From Eubacterium sp. (GTDB taxonomy: Bacteria; Bacillota; Clostridia; Lachnospirales; Lachnospiraceae), in assembly GCA_017634555.1 (NCBI GenBank), contig JAGBNF010000038.1, positions 24,630 through 88,629 of the forward strand: a DNA stretch of 64,000 bases, in the 5' to 3' direction. Numbering within the stretch: the first letter of the stretch is position 1; every line of letters starts with the position of its first letter. The notes under the pieces were generated by a model that saw only the letters and a list, made by a program, of their open reading frames with translations, was not told where the DNA came from and searched no databases. The position numbers and the translations under genes are program-made. Shown in pieces: positions 25,363 through 34,399 of this stretch.

Positions 25363-26538
25363 ATGGAAAATTTTACATTTTATTCACCAACATTCTTTGC
25401 ATTCGGCAAGGAAACTGAAAAGGAAGCAGGCAAGTATGTTAAGAGATTCGGAGGGAGCAAGGTGCTTCTTCATTACGGCGGAAAAAGTGCCGAAAAGTCA
25501 GGACTTCTAGATAGAGTAAAAAAGTCACTTGAGGACGAAGGAATTGAATATATCGCACTCGGAGGAGTTAAGCCAAATCCGAGAAGCGGACTGGTATATG
25601 AAGGAATTGAAATCTGCAGAAAGGAAGGCATAGATTTCGTGCTCGCAGTCGGAGGAGGAAGTGTTATCGATTCTTCTAAGGCTATTGCGGCAGGAACAGT
25701 ATATGACGGAGATTTCTGGGATTTCTATCAGGGAAAGAGAATTGAGGAGGCACTTCCGATAGGAACTATCCTCACTATATCCGCAGCAGGAAGTGAAGGA
25801 AGTCCTGATTCGGTTATCACTAAAGAAGAGGGAATGTTTAAGCGTGGTGCCAGCGGAGATGCTATAAGACCTAAGTTCAGTATCTTGAATCCTGAACTTA
25901 CACAGACACTTCCGCCATACCAGACTGCAGCAGGAGCTACAGATATCATGGCTCATCTTTATGAGAGATATCTTACAAATTCAACAGAGGTTGAGGTTAC
26001 CGACAGACTTATCGAAGCACTTCTTCTTACGATGAAGTATGAAGCTCCGAGAGTTATCGCAGATCCGAATAATTATCAGGCAAGAGCAAATATCATGTGG
26101 GCAGGTATGATGGCGCATAATCATTCCTGTGGTGTAGGAAGAAGCCAGGATTGGAACAGCCATACCATAGAGCATGAGCTTTCGGCTCTTTATGATTGTG
26201 CACACGGTGCGGGTCTTGCTGTTACAATGCCTGCAGTATTCAAGTATGTTATGAATCATAATGTAATGCGTTTTGCACAGGTGGCAGTACGTGTATGGGG
26301 ATGTGAGATGAATTTTGAGAATCCTGAGGTTACGGCACTTGAAGGAATCAATGCATTCCAGAAGTTCCTTGTATCACTAGGAATGCCTTCAAACTTCGAG
26401 GAACTGGGAGCTAAGAAGGAGGATATCCCTAAGCTGGTAGAAGTACTCTGCAGAGGTGACGGAAGAGATGGTACCATATCAGGATTTGTAACTCTTAATG
26501 AAGAGGACTGCACAAAGATTTACGAACTGATGGTTTGA
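25363..26538 (+). CDS. Iron-containing alcohol dehydrogenase
   Basis: Group III (Fe-type) alcohol dehydrogenase of the butanol dehydrogenase/YqhD kind, 391 residues. It has the NAD(P) segment VGGGSVIDSSKAIAAG near residue 95 and the metal ligands in ATDIMAHLYERY and HELSALYDCAHGAG. The ATG at 25363 has AAGGAAAGG just upstream and gives the normal N-terminus MENFTFYSPTFFAFG; the frame is open to an ATG at 25324, but family alignment rejects it. It heads a five-gene operon of oxidoreductases and a sugar isomerase-like protein, controlled presumably by the divergent AraC regulator. The substrate, an aldehyde or alcohol, cannot be told from the sequence. Confidence 0.92.
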   Translation: MENFTFYSPTFFAFGKETEKEAGKYVKRFGGSKVLLHYGGKSAEKSGLLDRVKKSLEDEGIEYIALGGVKPNPRSGLVYEGIEICRKEGIDFVLAVGGGSVIDSSKAIAAGTVYDGDFWDFYQGKRIEEALPIGTILTISAAGSEGSPDSVITKEEGMFKRGASGDAIRPKFSILNPELTQTLPPYQTAAGATDIMAHLYERYLTNSTEVEVTDRLIEALLLTMKYEAPRVIADPNNYQARANIMWAGMMAHNHSCGVGRSQDWNSHTIEHELSALYDCAHGAGLAVTMPAVFKYVMNHNVMRFAQVAVRVWGCEMNFENPEVTALEGINAFQKFLVSLGMPSNFEELGAKKEDIPKLVEVLCRGDGRDGTISGFVTLNEEDCTKIYELMV

Positions 26539-26568
26539 TCGATATTGGAGAAGAGGTAATACGGGGTT

Positions 26569-27594
26569 ATGAAAAAAGCGTTATTCATAGGTGGTACGGG
26601 TACTATCAGTACTGCCATAGTTAAGAAATTATCTGAGGATCCAGCCTGGGAGGTATGGCTCATCAACAGAGGAAACAGAAGTGATGTTGTTCCGGAAAAT
26701 GTGCATCAGATCATAGCTGATGTATATGATGAGGATGATGTCAGAGAAAAAATCAAGGATATGACCTTTGATGTAGTCAGTGAGTTTATCGGCTTTACCG
26801 TAGATGCGGTTGAGAGAGATTACAGGCTTTTTAAGGGAAAGATCAAGCAGTATATGTATATAAGCTCCGCATCGGCTTATAACAAACCTGCTGCAAGTTA
26901 TGTGATCACTGAGGGAACTACACTTGCCAATCCTCATTGGGAATATTCAAGAAATAAGATCAAGTGCGAGGAATTCCTTATGGATAAATACAGATCCGAG
27001 GGATTCCCCGTAACGATCATCCGTCCGAGTCATACCTATGACGAGAGAAATGTACCGCTGGGTGTACATGGCAAGAAGGGATTCTATCAGGTTATCAAAC
27101 GTATGCAGGAGGGAAAGCCTGTTATCATTCAGGGAGACGGAACCTCTCTCTGGACAGTAACCTTTAATAAGGACTTTGCCACAGGCTATACGGGACTTAT
27201 GGGAAATCCTCATGCCATAGGTGAAGCCTTCCAGATAACGGGAGATGAGACACTCACCTGGAATCAGATATATCAGACCATAGCGGATGCCCTGGGCGTA
27301 GAACTTAAGGCATATCATATTTCCTCTGAGTTCTTGAGTGCTGTAGGAGATAAGTATGGCTTTGATTTTGAAGGAAGCCTTACAGGTGATAAGTCAGTAT
27401 CTGTTGTTTTTGATAACAGCAAGCTGAAGAGAGCTGTTCCTGACATGAAGACTACCATAAGATTCGATCAGGGTGTAAGGATCGCACTTGATTATGTATT
27501 GTCACATCCGGAATGTCAGGTGGAAGACAAGGAATTCGATGAGTGGTGTGACCGCGTTATAGCTGCGGTTGAGAAATCCAAGGAATTGATATAA
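26569..27594 (+). CDS. NAD-dependent epimerase/dehydratase (extended SDR)
   Basis: A 341-residue extended short-chain dehydrogenase. The nucleotide-binding motif GGTGTIS near residue 8 has Ser in place of the last Gly of GxxGxxG, as in several Firmicutes relatives. The active-site YSRNK (Tyr-x3-Lys) is near residue 125, and SSASAY carries the catalytic Ser/Thr region; RPSHTYDERNVP follows. It could epimerise or oxidise a sugar or sugar nucleotide. It starts 30 bases after the dehydrogenase gene. The exact substrate is unknown. Confidence 0.87.
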   Translation: MKKALFIGGTGTISTAIVKKLSEDPAWEVWLINRGNRSDVVPENVHQIIADVYDEDDVREKIKDMTFDVVSEFIGFTVDAVERDYRLFKGKIKQYMYISSASAYNKPAASYVITEGTTLANPHWEYSRNKIKCEEFLMDKYRSEGFPVTIIRPSHTYDERNVPLGVHGKKGFYQVIKRMQEGKPVIIQGDGTSLWTVTFNKDFATGYTGLMGNPHAIGEAFQITGDETLTWNQIYQTIADALGVELKAYHISSEFLSAVGDKYGFDFEGSLTGDKSVSVVFDNSKLKRAVPDMKTTIRFDQGVRIALDYVLSHPECQVEDKEFDEWCDRVIAAVEKSKELI

Positions 27595-27656
27595 CACTAT
27601 AGAGATACCGTATGGTATAAGGAGTTTATTGAATACAATATGTGAGGAGGAGCAGT

Positions 27657-28778
27657 ATGAGTATTGATTTAAGTACAATGCCGAAGCTGGGATTCGGACT
27701 TATGAGACTTCCCGAAAAAGATGGTCAGGTTGATATCGACCGTGTTAAGACTATGGTTGATGAATATATGAAGATGGATAAGCGCTATTTCGATACAGCT
27801 TATGTTTATCATGGCGGAAAGTCTGAGGTGGCTGCCCGTGAAGCGCTGGTAAAGCGTTATCCGCGTGACAGCTATATGATAGCTACAAAGCTTCCTGCAT
27901 GGGAGATTAAGCAGGAGAGTGACGTAGAGAGAATATTTAATGAACAGCTGGAGCGAGCAGGTGTTGATTATTATGATTTCTATCTGCTTCATTCCATAGA
28001 AGAAGGAAATAACTATAATACCTATGTAAAGTATGACTGCTTTAAGTGGGGAATGAAGAAAAAGGAAGAGGGTAAGATAAAGCATTTCGGATTCTCTTTC
28101 CATGGAAGTCCTGAGCTCCTTGAGGAAATACTTGATGCTCATCCTGAGGTCGAGTTTGTTCAGATCCAGTTGAATTATCTGGATCGTACCAATCCTGTTG
28201 TAAGGTCCGAAGAGCTTTACAACATACTTCATGAGAGAAATATACCGATAATCGTTATGGAGCCTATAAGAGGCGGAATGCTTGCAAATATGGCACCTGA
28301 GCTTGAAGCTAAGTTTAAGGCTAAAAGACCAGACAGCTCGGTTGCTTCATGGGCACTGAGATTCGTTGCATCTCTTCCTGGAGTTATGACTGTTCTCTCG
28401 GGAATGTCTGCTGAGGATCAGATGATGGACAATATCGGTACATTTACCAACTTCGAACCTATATCGGATGAAGAACTTGCCATAATCAATGAGGTTACCG
28501 ATGATATCCTAAAGATTCCACAGATAGGCTGTACTGCATGCAAGTATTGTACACCGGGATGTCCGATGTCCATCAGCATTCCTGACGTTTTCAGAACTAT
28601 CAACACGCTTCGCCGTTATCCTGATGACTGGAGATCAAAGAATTTCTATTCGGGACTTATTCAGAGAAGCGGAAAGGCTTCTGATTGTATAGCCTGCGGA
28701 CAGTGTGAAGGAGTATGTCCACAGCATCTTCATATCATTGATCTGCTTAAGGAAGCATCAGAGATACTGGATAACTAA
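27657..28778 (+). CDS. Aldo/keto reductase with C-terminal 4Fe-4S domain
   Basis: Residues 1-270 are an aldo/keto reductase barrel with the tetrad Asp/Tyr in YFDTAYVYHGG, Lys in ATKLPAW and His in FYLLHSIEEG. Residues about 285-373 add a ferredoxin-like domain with two cysteine sets, CTACKYCTPGCP and CIACGQCEGVCP, enough for 4Fe-4S clusters. This fusion is common in anaerobes, and the electron donor may be ferredoxin rather than NADPH. The ATG at 27657 has GAGGAGGAG 5 bases upstream; an earlier in-frame ATG at 27642 overlaps that site. It lies third in the AraC-linked operon. Confidence 0.93.
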   Translation: MSIDLSTMPKLGFGLMRLPEKDGQVDIDRVKTMVDEYMKMDKRYFDTAYVYHGGKSEVAAREALVKRYPRDSYMIATKLPAWEIKQESDVERIFNEQLERAGVDYYDFYLLHSIEEGNNYNTYVKYDCFKWGMKKKEEGKIKHFGFSFHGSPELLEEILDAHPEVEFVQIQLNYLDRTNPVVRSEELYNILHERNIPIIVMEPIRGGMLANMAPELEAKFKAKRPDSSVASWALRFVASLPGVMTVLSGMSAEDQMMDNIGTFTNFEPISDEELAIINEVTDDILKIPQIGCTACKYCTPGCPMSISIPDVFRTINTLRRYPDDWRSKNFYSGLIQRSGKASDCIACGQCEGVCPQHLHIIDLLKEASEILDN

Positions 28779-28875
28779 TTGAAATCAGAAAAATGAAAGC
28801 TTGTGTCATCGCAGAGTATGCAGCAGAATAATGCATACTTTCCGGTGGCACAATTTCGTAAGGAAGGGAGAATGT

Positions 28876-29700
28876 ATGAGACTTGGAACTTCATCTCCGC
28901 TTGCTCACAGCTCGGCTGAAGAGTGGGCGGAAAATCAGATAAAGCTTGGAATGGGAGCAGTGGTCTTTCCTGTTCAGAGCGATGAACCGGAAGCGAAGAT
29001 CATAGAATATAAGGAGGCTGCTGAAAGACACGGCCTCATGATAGCAGAGGTGGGAATCTGGAGAAATGCTCTTTCTCTTGATCCGGATGAACGTAAAAAG
29101 AATATGGATTACGCAGTTGAGCAGATGAGGCTTGCAGATTTCCTGGGTGCAAGATGTGCCGTAAATGTGGCAGGTGCCTTCGGTCCGAGATGGGACGGAC
29201 ATTATAAAGAAAACTTCACGAAGGAAGCACGTCAGCAGACTGTAAAGATGGTTCAGGATATAATCGATAGGGCAGATGTAAAGAATACTTATTTTACACT
29301 GGAGCCTATGCCGTGGATGATCCCGACCGGGCCTGCGGATTACGTGAAGCTTCTTGAGGAGGTTGAAAGGGACAGATTCCTTGTACATCTGGACATCATT
29401 AATATGACCAATTCCATAGACAGATATTATAATGCAGAAGCACTGGTTGATGAATGTGCAGAGCTTCTCGGAAACAAGATAAGGAGCTGTCACATCAAGG
29501 ATATCCATCTGGAAGAGGATTATACGGTACATTTAACAGAATGTCCTCCGGGATGCGGTGAGTTCCCGCTCAGATATTATATCGAGAAGATGAATGAGAT
29601 TGATCCTGAGATGCCTGTGATCCTGGAGCATCTGAATACGGATGAGGAGTATCTGAAGTATATGGCATATCTCAAGAAGGAATTGGACGGGCTATATTAG
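28876..29700 (+). CDS. Sugar phosphate isomerase/epimerase (TIM barrel, xylose isomerase-like)
   Basis: A 274-residue AP-endonuclease-2/xylose-isomerase-like TIM barrel. Metal ligands are seen in order: Glu in FTLEPMPW, Asp in VHLDIINM, His in CHIKDIHL and Glu in VILEHLN. Such proteins isomerise or epimerise sugars, inositols or keto-acids; the specific substrate is not evident. The ATG at 28876 has AGGAAGGGAG 5 bases upstream; an upstream TTG at 28801 would add a basic stretch unlike the family. The gene is fourth in the operon, 97 bases after the aldo/keto reductase. Confidence 0.88.
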   Translation: MRLGTSSPLAHSSAEEWAENQIKLGMGAVVFPVQSDEPEAKIIEYKEAAERHGLMIAEVGIWRNALSLDPDERKKNMDYAVEQMRLADFLGARCAVNVAGAFGPRWDGHYKENFTKEARQQTVKMVQDIIDRADVKNTYFTLEPMPWMIPTGPADYVKLLEEVERDRFLVHLDIINMTNSIDRYYNAEALVDECAELLGNKIRSCHIKDIHLEEDYTVHLTECPPGCGEFPLRYYIEKMNEIDPEMPVILEHLNTDEEYLKYMAYLKKELDGLY

Positions 29701-29739
29701 GATAGAGAATAGTCTACATAAATTATAAAGGAGGTCAGA

Positions 29740-30636
29740 ATGAGCTATAGCAGAATTTATGACGCTAATGAAATCACAGCAAAATATATGGACAGCATTC
29801 TTATTAAGGAAAGGCTTATTGATTCGGTTATTGCTGATACAGGAACAGAGTTTTTCGGTGAGAAGTTTGATATGCCTGTTATGACACCTGCATTCTCGCA
29901 TCTGGGATGCTTTAACGGATGAGAGCTGACAGGCCTTGAAGAGTATTCTGTTGCGGCAAAAAATCTCAATATCCTGAATTTTGTGGGAATGATGGATAAT
30001 GATATGTTCAGCCGTATCGCGGCAACAGGTGCAAAAACTGTACGTATAGTTAAGCCGTATGATGATAATGGGAAGGTGAGAGACCAGCTTCAATTTGCCG
30101 AGGAAGCCGGAGCTTTTGCAGTCGGAATGGATATAGATCATATATTCGGGGAGCACGGAGCCGATGTGGTCATTGGTGAGAAGATGGCGGTTCAGACTAC
30201 GGATATGCTGAGATCATATGTGGAGTCTACCAAGCTTCCTTTTGTAGTTAAGGGTGTATTAAGCATAGAGGATGCTGTGAAATGTGCGGATATCGGAGCA
30301 TCAGCCATAATCGTGAGTCATCATCACGGACGTATGCCGTATGCTGTTCCGCCGATGATGATCCTTCCTGAGATAAAGGATGCTCTTGAGGGAAAGAATG
30401 TGAAGATCATCGTAGACTGCGGTATTGCTTCGGGAGCGGATGTATATAAGGCGATTGCACTGGGAGCTGATGCTGCGGCAGTGGGACGTTCCATGCTTTC
30501 GTCTCTTGAAGAGAGCGGTACAGAGGGAGTTGAAGGCTTTATACGAAGAGTTTGCGATGAACTTCGCTTTATTATGAGCTGCACCGGATTTGCTTCAGTT
30601 TCGGATGTTGACGATACGTGTCTGAGGTTTTTATAA
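29740..30636 (+). pseudogene. FMN-dependent alpha-hydroxy-acid oxidoreductase, interrupted by in-frame TGA
   Basis: The whole reading frame is intact except for one TGA at 29920-29922. Codons before it give MSYSRIYDANEITAKYMDSI through MTPAFSHLGCFNG; codons after it continue in the same frame with ELTGLEEYSVAAKNLNILNF and the FMN-barrel segments FVVKGVLSIEDAVKCADIGA, IIVSHHHGRMP, IIVDCGIASGADVYKAIALG and AAVGRSM. Homologues of about 300 residues normally have a sense codon here, probably Arg, so a single C-to-T or A-to-T change explains it. A sequencing error or readthrough is possible. RBS AAGGAGG is correct for the first ATG. A shorter product from ATG 29983 would lack the FMN-binding first strands. 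Confidence 0.85.
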
Positions 30637-30652
30637 ATTTTTTCCATAAATG

Positions 30653-30702
30653 TGCTATACTGCTTCGTATATTGTTTATAAGTGATAAACCTAAAACAAT
30701 AT
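30653..30702 (+). promoter_or_regulatory. Serpin promoter with nested inverted repeat
   Basis: An extended -10 box (TGCTATACT, 30653-30661) has no convincing -35 box. Just downstream, near the expected transcription start, lies a nested inverted repeat: GTTTAT-AAGTG-ATAAAC (30674-30690) inside ATATTGTTT/AAACAATAT (30670-30702). Its position suits an operator or a leader hairpin for the serpin gene that starts at 30722. Confidence 0.5.
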
Positions 30703-30721
30703 ATGGAAGGGGAAAAGTATT

Positions 30722-32065
30722 ATGAAAAAGCTTAACAAGAGAAGTATTGCTGCAGTGCTTGCAGCAATGGTAATGATGACAGGATGCGGTACAAACGGTA
30801 CAGGCAACGGGGGGAATGCTGCCGAGATAAAGCCGAGTGAGAATAGTCTTGTCAAAACCGGTAATTCTGAAAAAGTAAGTGTTGAATATGTAAGCAGGAT
30901 GGAGGAATCCTCCGATAGACCTGCTGATAAGGAACAGGCTTATTACAGCGATTATAAGGACATGGATAAGGCTGCACTCAAGATATTTGCACAGTGTCTT
31001 GAAACAAGTCCTGAGGATAATGTTCTTGTATCACCGTTTTCACTTGAAATGGGATTTGCTCTTGTAGAGAATGGTGCAGATGGAAATACACTTTCTGAGA
31101 TTGAGAAGGTCATCGGCGGAGGAGTTTCCGTAAATGATATGAACAGAGATCTGGGATATCTCTCATCCAGAATGACAGCAGATCAGGATGTTAAGTGGAA
31201 TGTTGCAAATTCAATCTGGGTAAATACAGATGGCAACAGTGATGTAACGCTTAAGGATGAATATCTTAATACGGTATCATCTTATTACAATCCGGAAATA
31301 TCAGGTCTTGTATTTGATGATGCAGCCAAGGATAAGATTAATAACTGGGTAAATGAAGAAACATTCGGAATGATCCCGAGTATTATAGGTGAACCACCTC
31401 AGGGAAGAATGATGCTCATAAATGCGGTTGCATTTAAGGGGGAGTGGAATCAGGCGTTTGATGACGCAAGCATTATAGAGGATTTCGTATTCAATAATAA
31501 TGACGGAAGCAAGTCATCCGTAACTATGCTCTGCGGTGACTCTGATAAGTACTTTACGTTCGGAGACGGAGAAGGCTTTAAGGTAGATTATAAGGGCGGA
31601 CAGTATTCGTTCGTCGGAATCCTTCCTCCTGAAGGAGTTGATATTAAGGACTATGTACAGTCACTTATAGATAACGATGTCAGCCTTGTGGAATCTATGG
31701 AATATGGTTCTGATAAGGAATGCAGCTATTATCTTCCTGAATTTAAGACAGAGTATTCTCAGGAGATGGTACCTGTAATGCAGAATCTGGGAATGAATGA
31801 GGCATTTATAGAGAGTGCTGACTTTTCCAAGCTGAATAACGGCAGCGGACTTTATATCTCAAGGGTACTTCATAAGACATATATCGATGTTAACAGAGAA
31901 GGAACCGAGGCAGCGGCAGTTACTGCAATTCAGATGACAGAAGGCTGTGTTATGGAACCTGAGGATCCGATAGTTATCAATCTAAACAGACCATTTATTT
32001 ACATGATCGTTGATAATGTAACACATATGCCGATATTCCTCGGTGCACAGACAGCAATGGACTGA
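30722..32065 (+). CDS. Serpin, lipoprotein-anchored
   Basis: A serine-protease inhibitor fold (serpin) of 447 residues, exported as a lipoprotein: Lys-rich start, hydrophobic AAVLAAMVMMTGC with the lipid Cys at about residue 21, then a Gly/Asn-rich linker. The serpin domain spans about 75-447 (NVLVSPFSLEMGFALVENGA, NVANSIWVNTD, LINAVAFKGEWNQAF, NRPFIYMIVDN). The reactive-loop hinge REGTEAAAVTA near residue 398 matches inhibitory serpins. P1 is uncertain; Gly-Cys in MTEGCVM is one candidate. Bacterial serpins of this sort (for example the siropins of Eubacterium siraeum) block host or rival proteases; the target here is unknown. Confidence 0.94.
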   Translation: MKKLNKRSIAAVLAAMVMMTGCGTNGTGNGGNAAEIKPSENSLVKTGNSEKVSVEYVSRMEESSDRPADKEQAYYSDYKDMDKAALKIFAQCLETSPEDNVLVSPFSLEMGFALVENGADGNTLSEIEKVIGGGVSVNDMNRDLGYLSSRMTADQDVKWNVANSIWVNTDGNSDVTLKDEYLNTVSSYYNPEISGLVFDDAAKDKINNWVNEETFGMIPSIIGEPPQGRMMLINAVAFKGEWNQAFDDASIIEDFVFNNNDGSKSSVTMLCGDSDKYFTFGDGEGFKVDYKGGQYSFVGILPPEGVDIKDYVQSLIDNDVSLVESMEYGSDKECSYYLPEFKTEYSQEMVPVMQNLGMNEAFIESADFSKLNNGSGLYISRVLHKTYIDVNREGTEAAAVTAIQMTEGCVMEPEDPIVINLNRPFIYMIVDNVTHMPIFLGAQTAMD

Positions 32066-32113
32066 TATCTGTCGAAATACAAGCATATTGTTAAATATAT
32101 AGTTACGAAATAT

Positions 32114-32165
32114 AAGCTCTGTGAAAATGTTACCAAGTAAACATTTTTACAGAGCTTAATTTTGT
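32114..32165 (+). terminator. Terminator after the serpin gene
   Basis: An 18-bp stem with a single G-T pair (AAGCTCTGTGAAAATGTT at 32114-32131 with 32140-32157), an 8-base loop and an AATTTTGTT tail. It isolates the serpin gene from the patatin gene. Confidence 0.9.
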
Positions 32166-32196
32166 TAAGTTTGTGTTAGCTATAAATTATACGGTG

Positions 32197-32205
32197 TGAT
32201 ATAAT
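32197..32205 (+). promoter_or_regulatory. Extended -10 promoter for the patatin gene
   Basis: TGATATAAT is a perfect extended -10 element, 38 bases before the ATG at 32243. No clear -35 is found at the right distance, which extended -10 promoters can tolerate. It is the only promoter-like signal between the serpin terminator and the gene. Confidence 0.55.
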
Positions 32206-32242
32206 TATCTGAATCGGTAATTTGAGACTTAAAGGAGTTTTT

Positions 32243-33094
32243 ATGAAAAAGGGGCTTATACTTGAAGGTGGCGGTATGCGCGGAATGTTTACCGCAGGCG
32301 TGCTGGATGTCTTTATGGAAAACGGAATAGTATTTGACGGAACGATAGGAGTATCTGCCGGAGCGATTTTCGGATGCAATTTTAAATCACATCAGATAGG
32401 ACGTGCTATAAGGTACAACATGAAGTACTGCCGTGATGACAGATATTGCAGCATTAAATCTCTGATCAGAACAGGGGATATGTTCGGAGCACAGTTCTGC
32501 TATCATTATCTGCCGACAAAGCTGGATTTTTTTGATGTTGAAACCTTCAGAAATAATCCGATGGAGTTTTATGTTGTGGCAACTGACGTAAAAACGGGGC
32601 ATGCCATTTACCACAGGATAAACAGAGGAACCTACTACGATCTTGAATGGATGAGAGCATCGGCTTCACTGCCGCTTGTTTCAAGAACGGTAAAGATCGG
32701 AAGACGTGAGATGCTGGATGGTGGAATCTCGGATTCGGTTCCGGTTAAGTATTTCGAGAGTATAGGCTATAACAGAAATGTTGTCGTTCTTACACAGCCT
32801 GACGGTTATATCAAGAAATACGGATCATCACAGAAGGCTACAGCAGCTGTTCTGAGAAGAAAATATCCCGCAATAGCAAAGGCTCTGGCCGGACGTGCGG
32901 ATGTTTATAATGACACCATCAAATATATCAAGGAGAGAGAGGCGGCTAATTCATTATTCGTTATAAGACCGCCGGAAAAGCTTGAGATAGACAGAATCGA
33001 GAGAAATCCCGATAAGCTTAAGAGGGTATATATGGTCGGACGCAAGGAGGCGAAGAAGGTCCTTCCTAGTCTGAAAGAATATCTTAACGAATAA
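32243..33094 (+). CDS. Patatin-like phospholipase
   Basis: A 283-residue patatin/RssA-like serine lipase. It shows the oxyanion motif LEGGGMRGMFTAG near residue 7, the nucleophile Ser in IGVSAGAIFG near residue 40 and the catalytic Asp in MLDGGISDSVPV (DGG). These are all three active-site elements of the family. There is no signal peptide. The ATG at 32243 has AAAGGAG 7 bases upstream; an in-frame ATG further up at 32222 lacks one. Its lipid substrate is not known. The next gene, an antiporter, is 67 bases downstream on the same strand. Confidence 0.92.
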   Translation: MKKGLILEGGGMRGMFTAGVLDVFMENGIVFDGTIGVSAGAIFGCNFKSHQIGRAIRYNMKYCRDDRYCSIKSLIRTGDMFGAQFCYHYLPTKLDFFDVETFRNNPMEFYVVATDVKTGHAIYHRINRGTYYDLEWMRASASLPLVSRTVKIGRREMLDGGISDSVPVKYFESIGYNRNVVVLTQPDGYIKKYGSSQKATAAVLRRKYPAIAKALAGRADVYNDTIKYIKEREAANSLFVIRPPEKLEIDRIERNPDKLKRVYMVGRKEAKKVLPSLKEYLNE

Positions 33095-33161
33095 GACTTT
33101 TGGGGAAATGTATTTTAGTGAAAGACTGTATCAGGGGAATAAAATGTTCAGGAGATGACAT

Positions 33162-34337
33162 ATGGATACACATGAAATACTGATGCAGCTGGCGATAATC
33201 ATTGTTTTCGCCAAATTTTTCGGACTTGTTGCCAGAAAGTTTAAGGCTCCGCAGGTAGTCGGGGAAATAGTTGCGGGACTTTTGCTGGGACCAAGTATCT
33301 TTAATCTGGTAAGAACCTCTGATTTTCTTGCCGGAATGGCAGAGATCGGTGTAATTCTGCTTATGTTCAGTGCAGGTCTGGAAACAAATATCAAACAGCT
33401 TAAGAAGACAGGACTTAAGGCGACAGTCATCGCCTGTTCAGGAGTGTTTATTCCGCTTATCGCCGGAACATTTCTTTTTATGGCCTTTTATGGATTCAGT
33501 TCCCCGGGTTCGGAGGATTTCCTTAAAGCGGTATTCATAGGAACGATACTTACCGCAACATCTGTAAGTATTACAGTACAGGCACTTAAGGAGCTGGGGA
33601 AAATATCCGATGAGGTCGGTACAACAGTGCTGAGTGCAGCAATAATAGATGATGTTATCGGTATTCTGGTCCTGACAATAGTTATATCTTTCAAGGATCC
33701 ATCAAATTCCATCGGAGCAGTTATACTTAAGACAATCGCATTCTTTGTACTTTCACTGGTGGCAGGATTCCTTATATATAAGATCCTAAAATTCGTTGAT
33801 AAGAAGCATCCTCATACAAGAAGAATTCCGATCATAGGATTGGCACTTGCATTTTCACTGTCATATATTGCCGAGGAAATATTCGGTGTTGCAGATATCA
33901 CAGGTGCTTATGTAGCCGGAATAATACTCAGTTCACTGGATGATTCCGAATATATCGACAGAAAGATGGATATCAATTCATATATGATTTTCGGACCTGT
34001 ATTCTTTGCAAGTATAGGTCTTCAGACAAATATACGAACACTTGATATGAGTGTTCTTATATTCTCGGCTGCATTTGTTCTTGTTGGAATGCTGTCAAAG
34101 ATTGTCGGATGTGGTCTGGCCGGTCGTGTTACCGGATTTAAGGGGAAAGACACACTTAAGATCGGTATCGGAATGTTGACCAGAGGAGAGGTTGCTCTTA
34201 TCGTATCGCAGAAGGGTCTGGCTGTCGGACTTATGGACAGTAAGTACTTTACTTCGGTAATCCTGCTCATCATATGCAGCTCGATTTTGACGCCTGTTTT
34301 ACTTAAGATTTTATATTCTGATGGGAAAAAGATTTAG
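33162..34337 (+). CDS. Kef/NhaP-like cation:proton antiporter (CPA2)
   Basis: A 391-residue membrane protein of the monovalent cation:proton antiporter-2 family with about 12 hydrophobic helices. The opening LAIIIVFAKFFGLVARKFKA, the GEIVAGLLLGPSI loop and the paired-helix region SAAIIDDVIGILVLTIVI, with two adjacent acidic residues, are typical. No RCK/TrkA_N domain is attached, so it is a short version that may work alone or with a separate gate. Expected role: Na+ or K+ export in exchange for protons. It starts 67 bases after the patatin gene. Confidence 0.9.
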   Translation: MDTHEILMQLAIIIVFAKFFGLVARKFKAPQVVGEIVAGLLLGPSIFNLVRTSDFLAGMAEIGVILLMFSAGLETNIKQLKKTGLKATVIACSGVFIPLIAGTFLFMAFYGFSSPGSEDFLKAVFIGTILTATSVSITVQALKELGKISDEVGTTVLSAAIIDDVIGILVLTIVISFKDPSNSIGAVILKTIAFFVLSLVAGFLIYKILKFVDKKHPHTRRIPIIGLALAFSLSYIAEEIFGVADITGAYVAGIILSSLDDSEYIDRKMDINSYMIFGPVFFASIGLQTNIRTLDMSVLIFSAAFVLVGMLSKIVGCGLAGRVTGFKGKDTLKIGIGMLTRGEVALIVSQKGLAVGLMDSKYFTSVILLIICSSILTPVLLKILYSDGKKI

Positions 34338-34390
34338 TGTCAAAAGTTTTGGGGATTTGACATTTCATCATTCCATATATAAGCATTATT

Positions 34391-34399
34391 TGGTATAAT
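34391..34399 (+). promoter_or_regulatory. Extended -10 promoter for the EF-G paralogue
   Basis: TGGTATAAT is a perfect extended -10 element, 89 bases before the ATG at 34489. The -35 region is weak. The transcript would start near 34406 and carry an unusually G-rich 80-base leader with two TGATCA sites (34421 and 34448 region) that can pair, absent from the AT-rich flanks. Confidence 0.55.

Noticed and set aside
29920-29922. TGA as a selenocysteine codon
   Set aside because: The residue is not at the FMN or substrate site of this family, and no convincing bacterial SECIS hairpin is visible within 40 bases after it. A point mutation or sequencing error is simpler.
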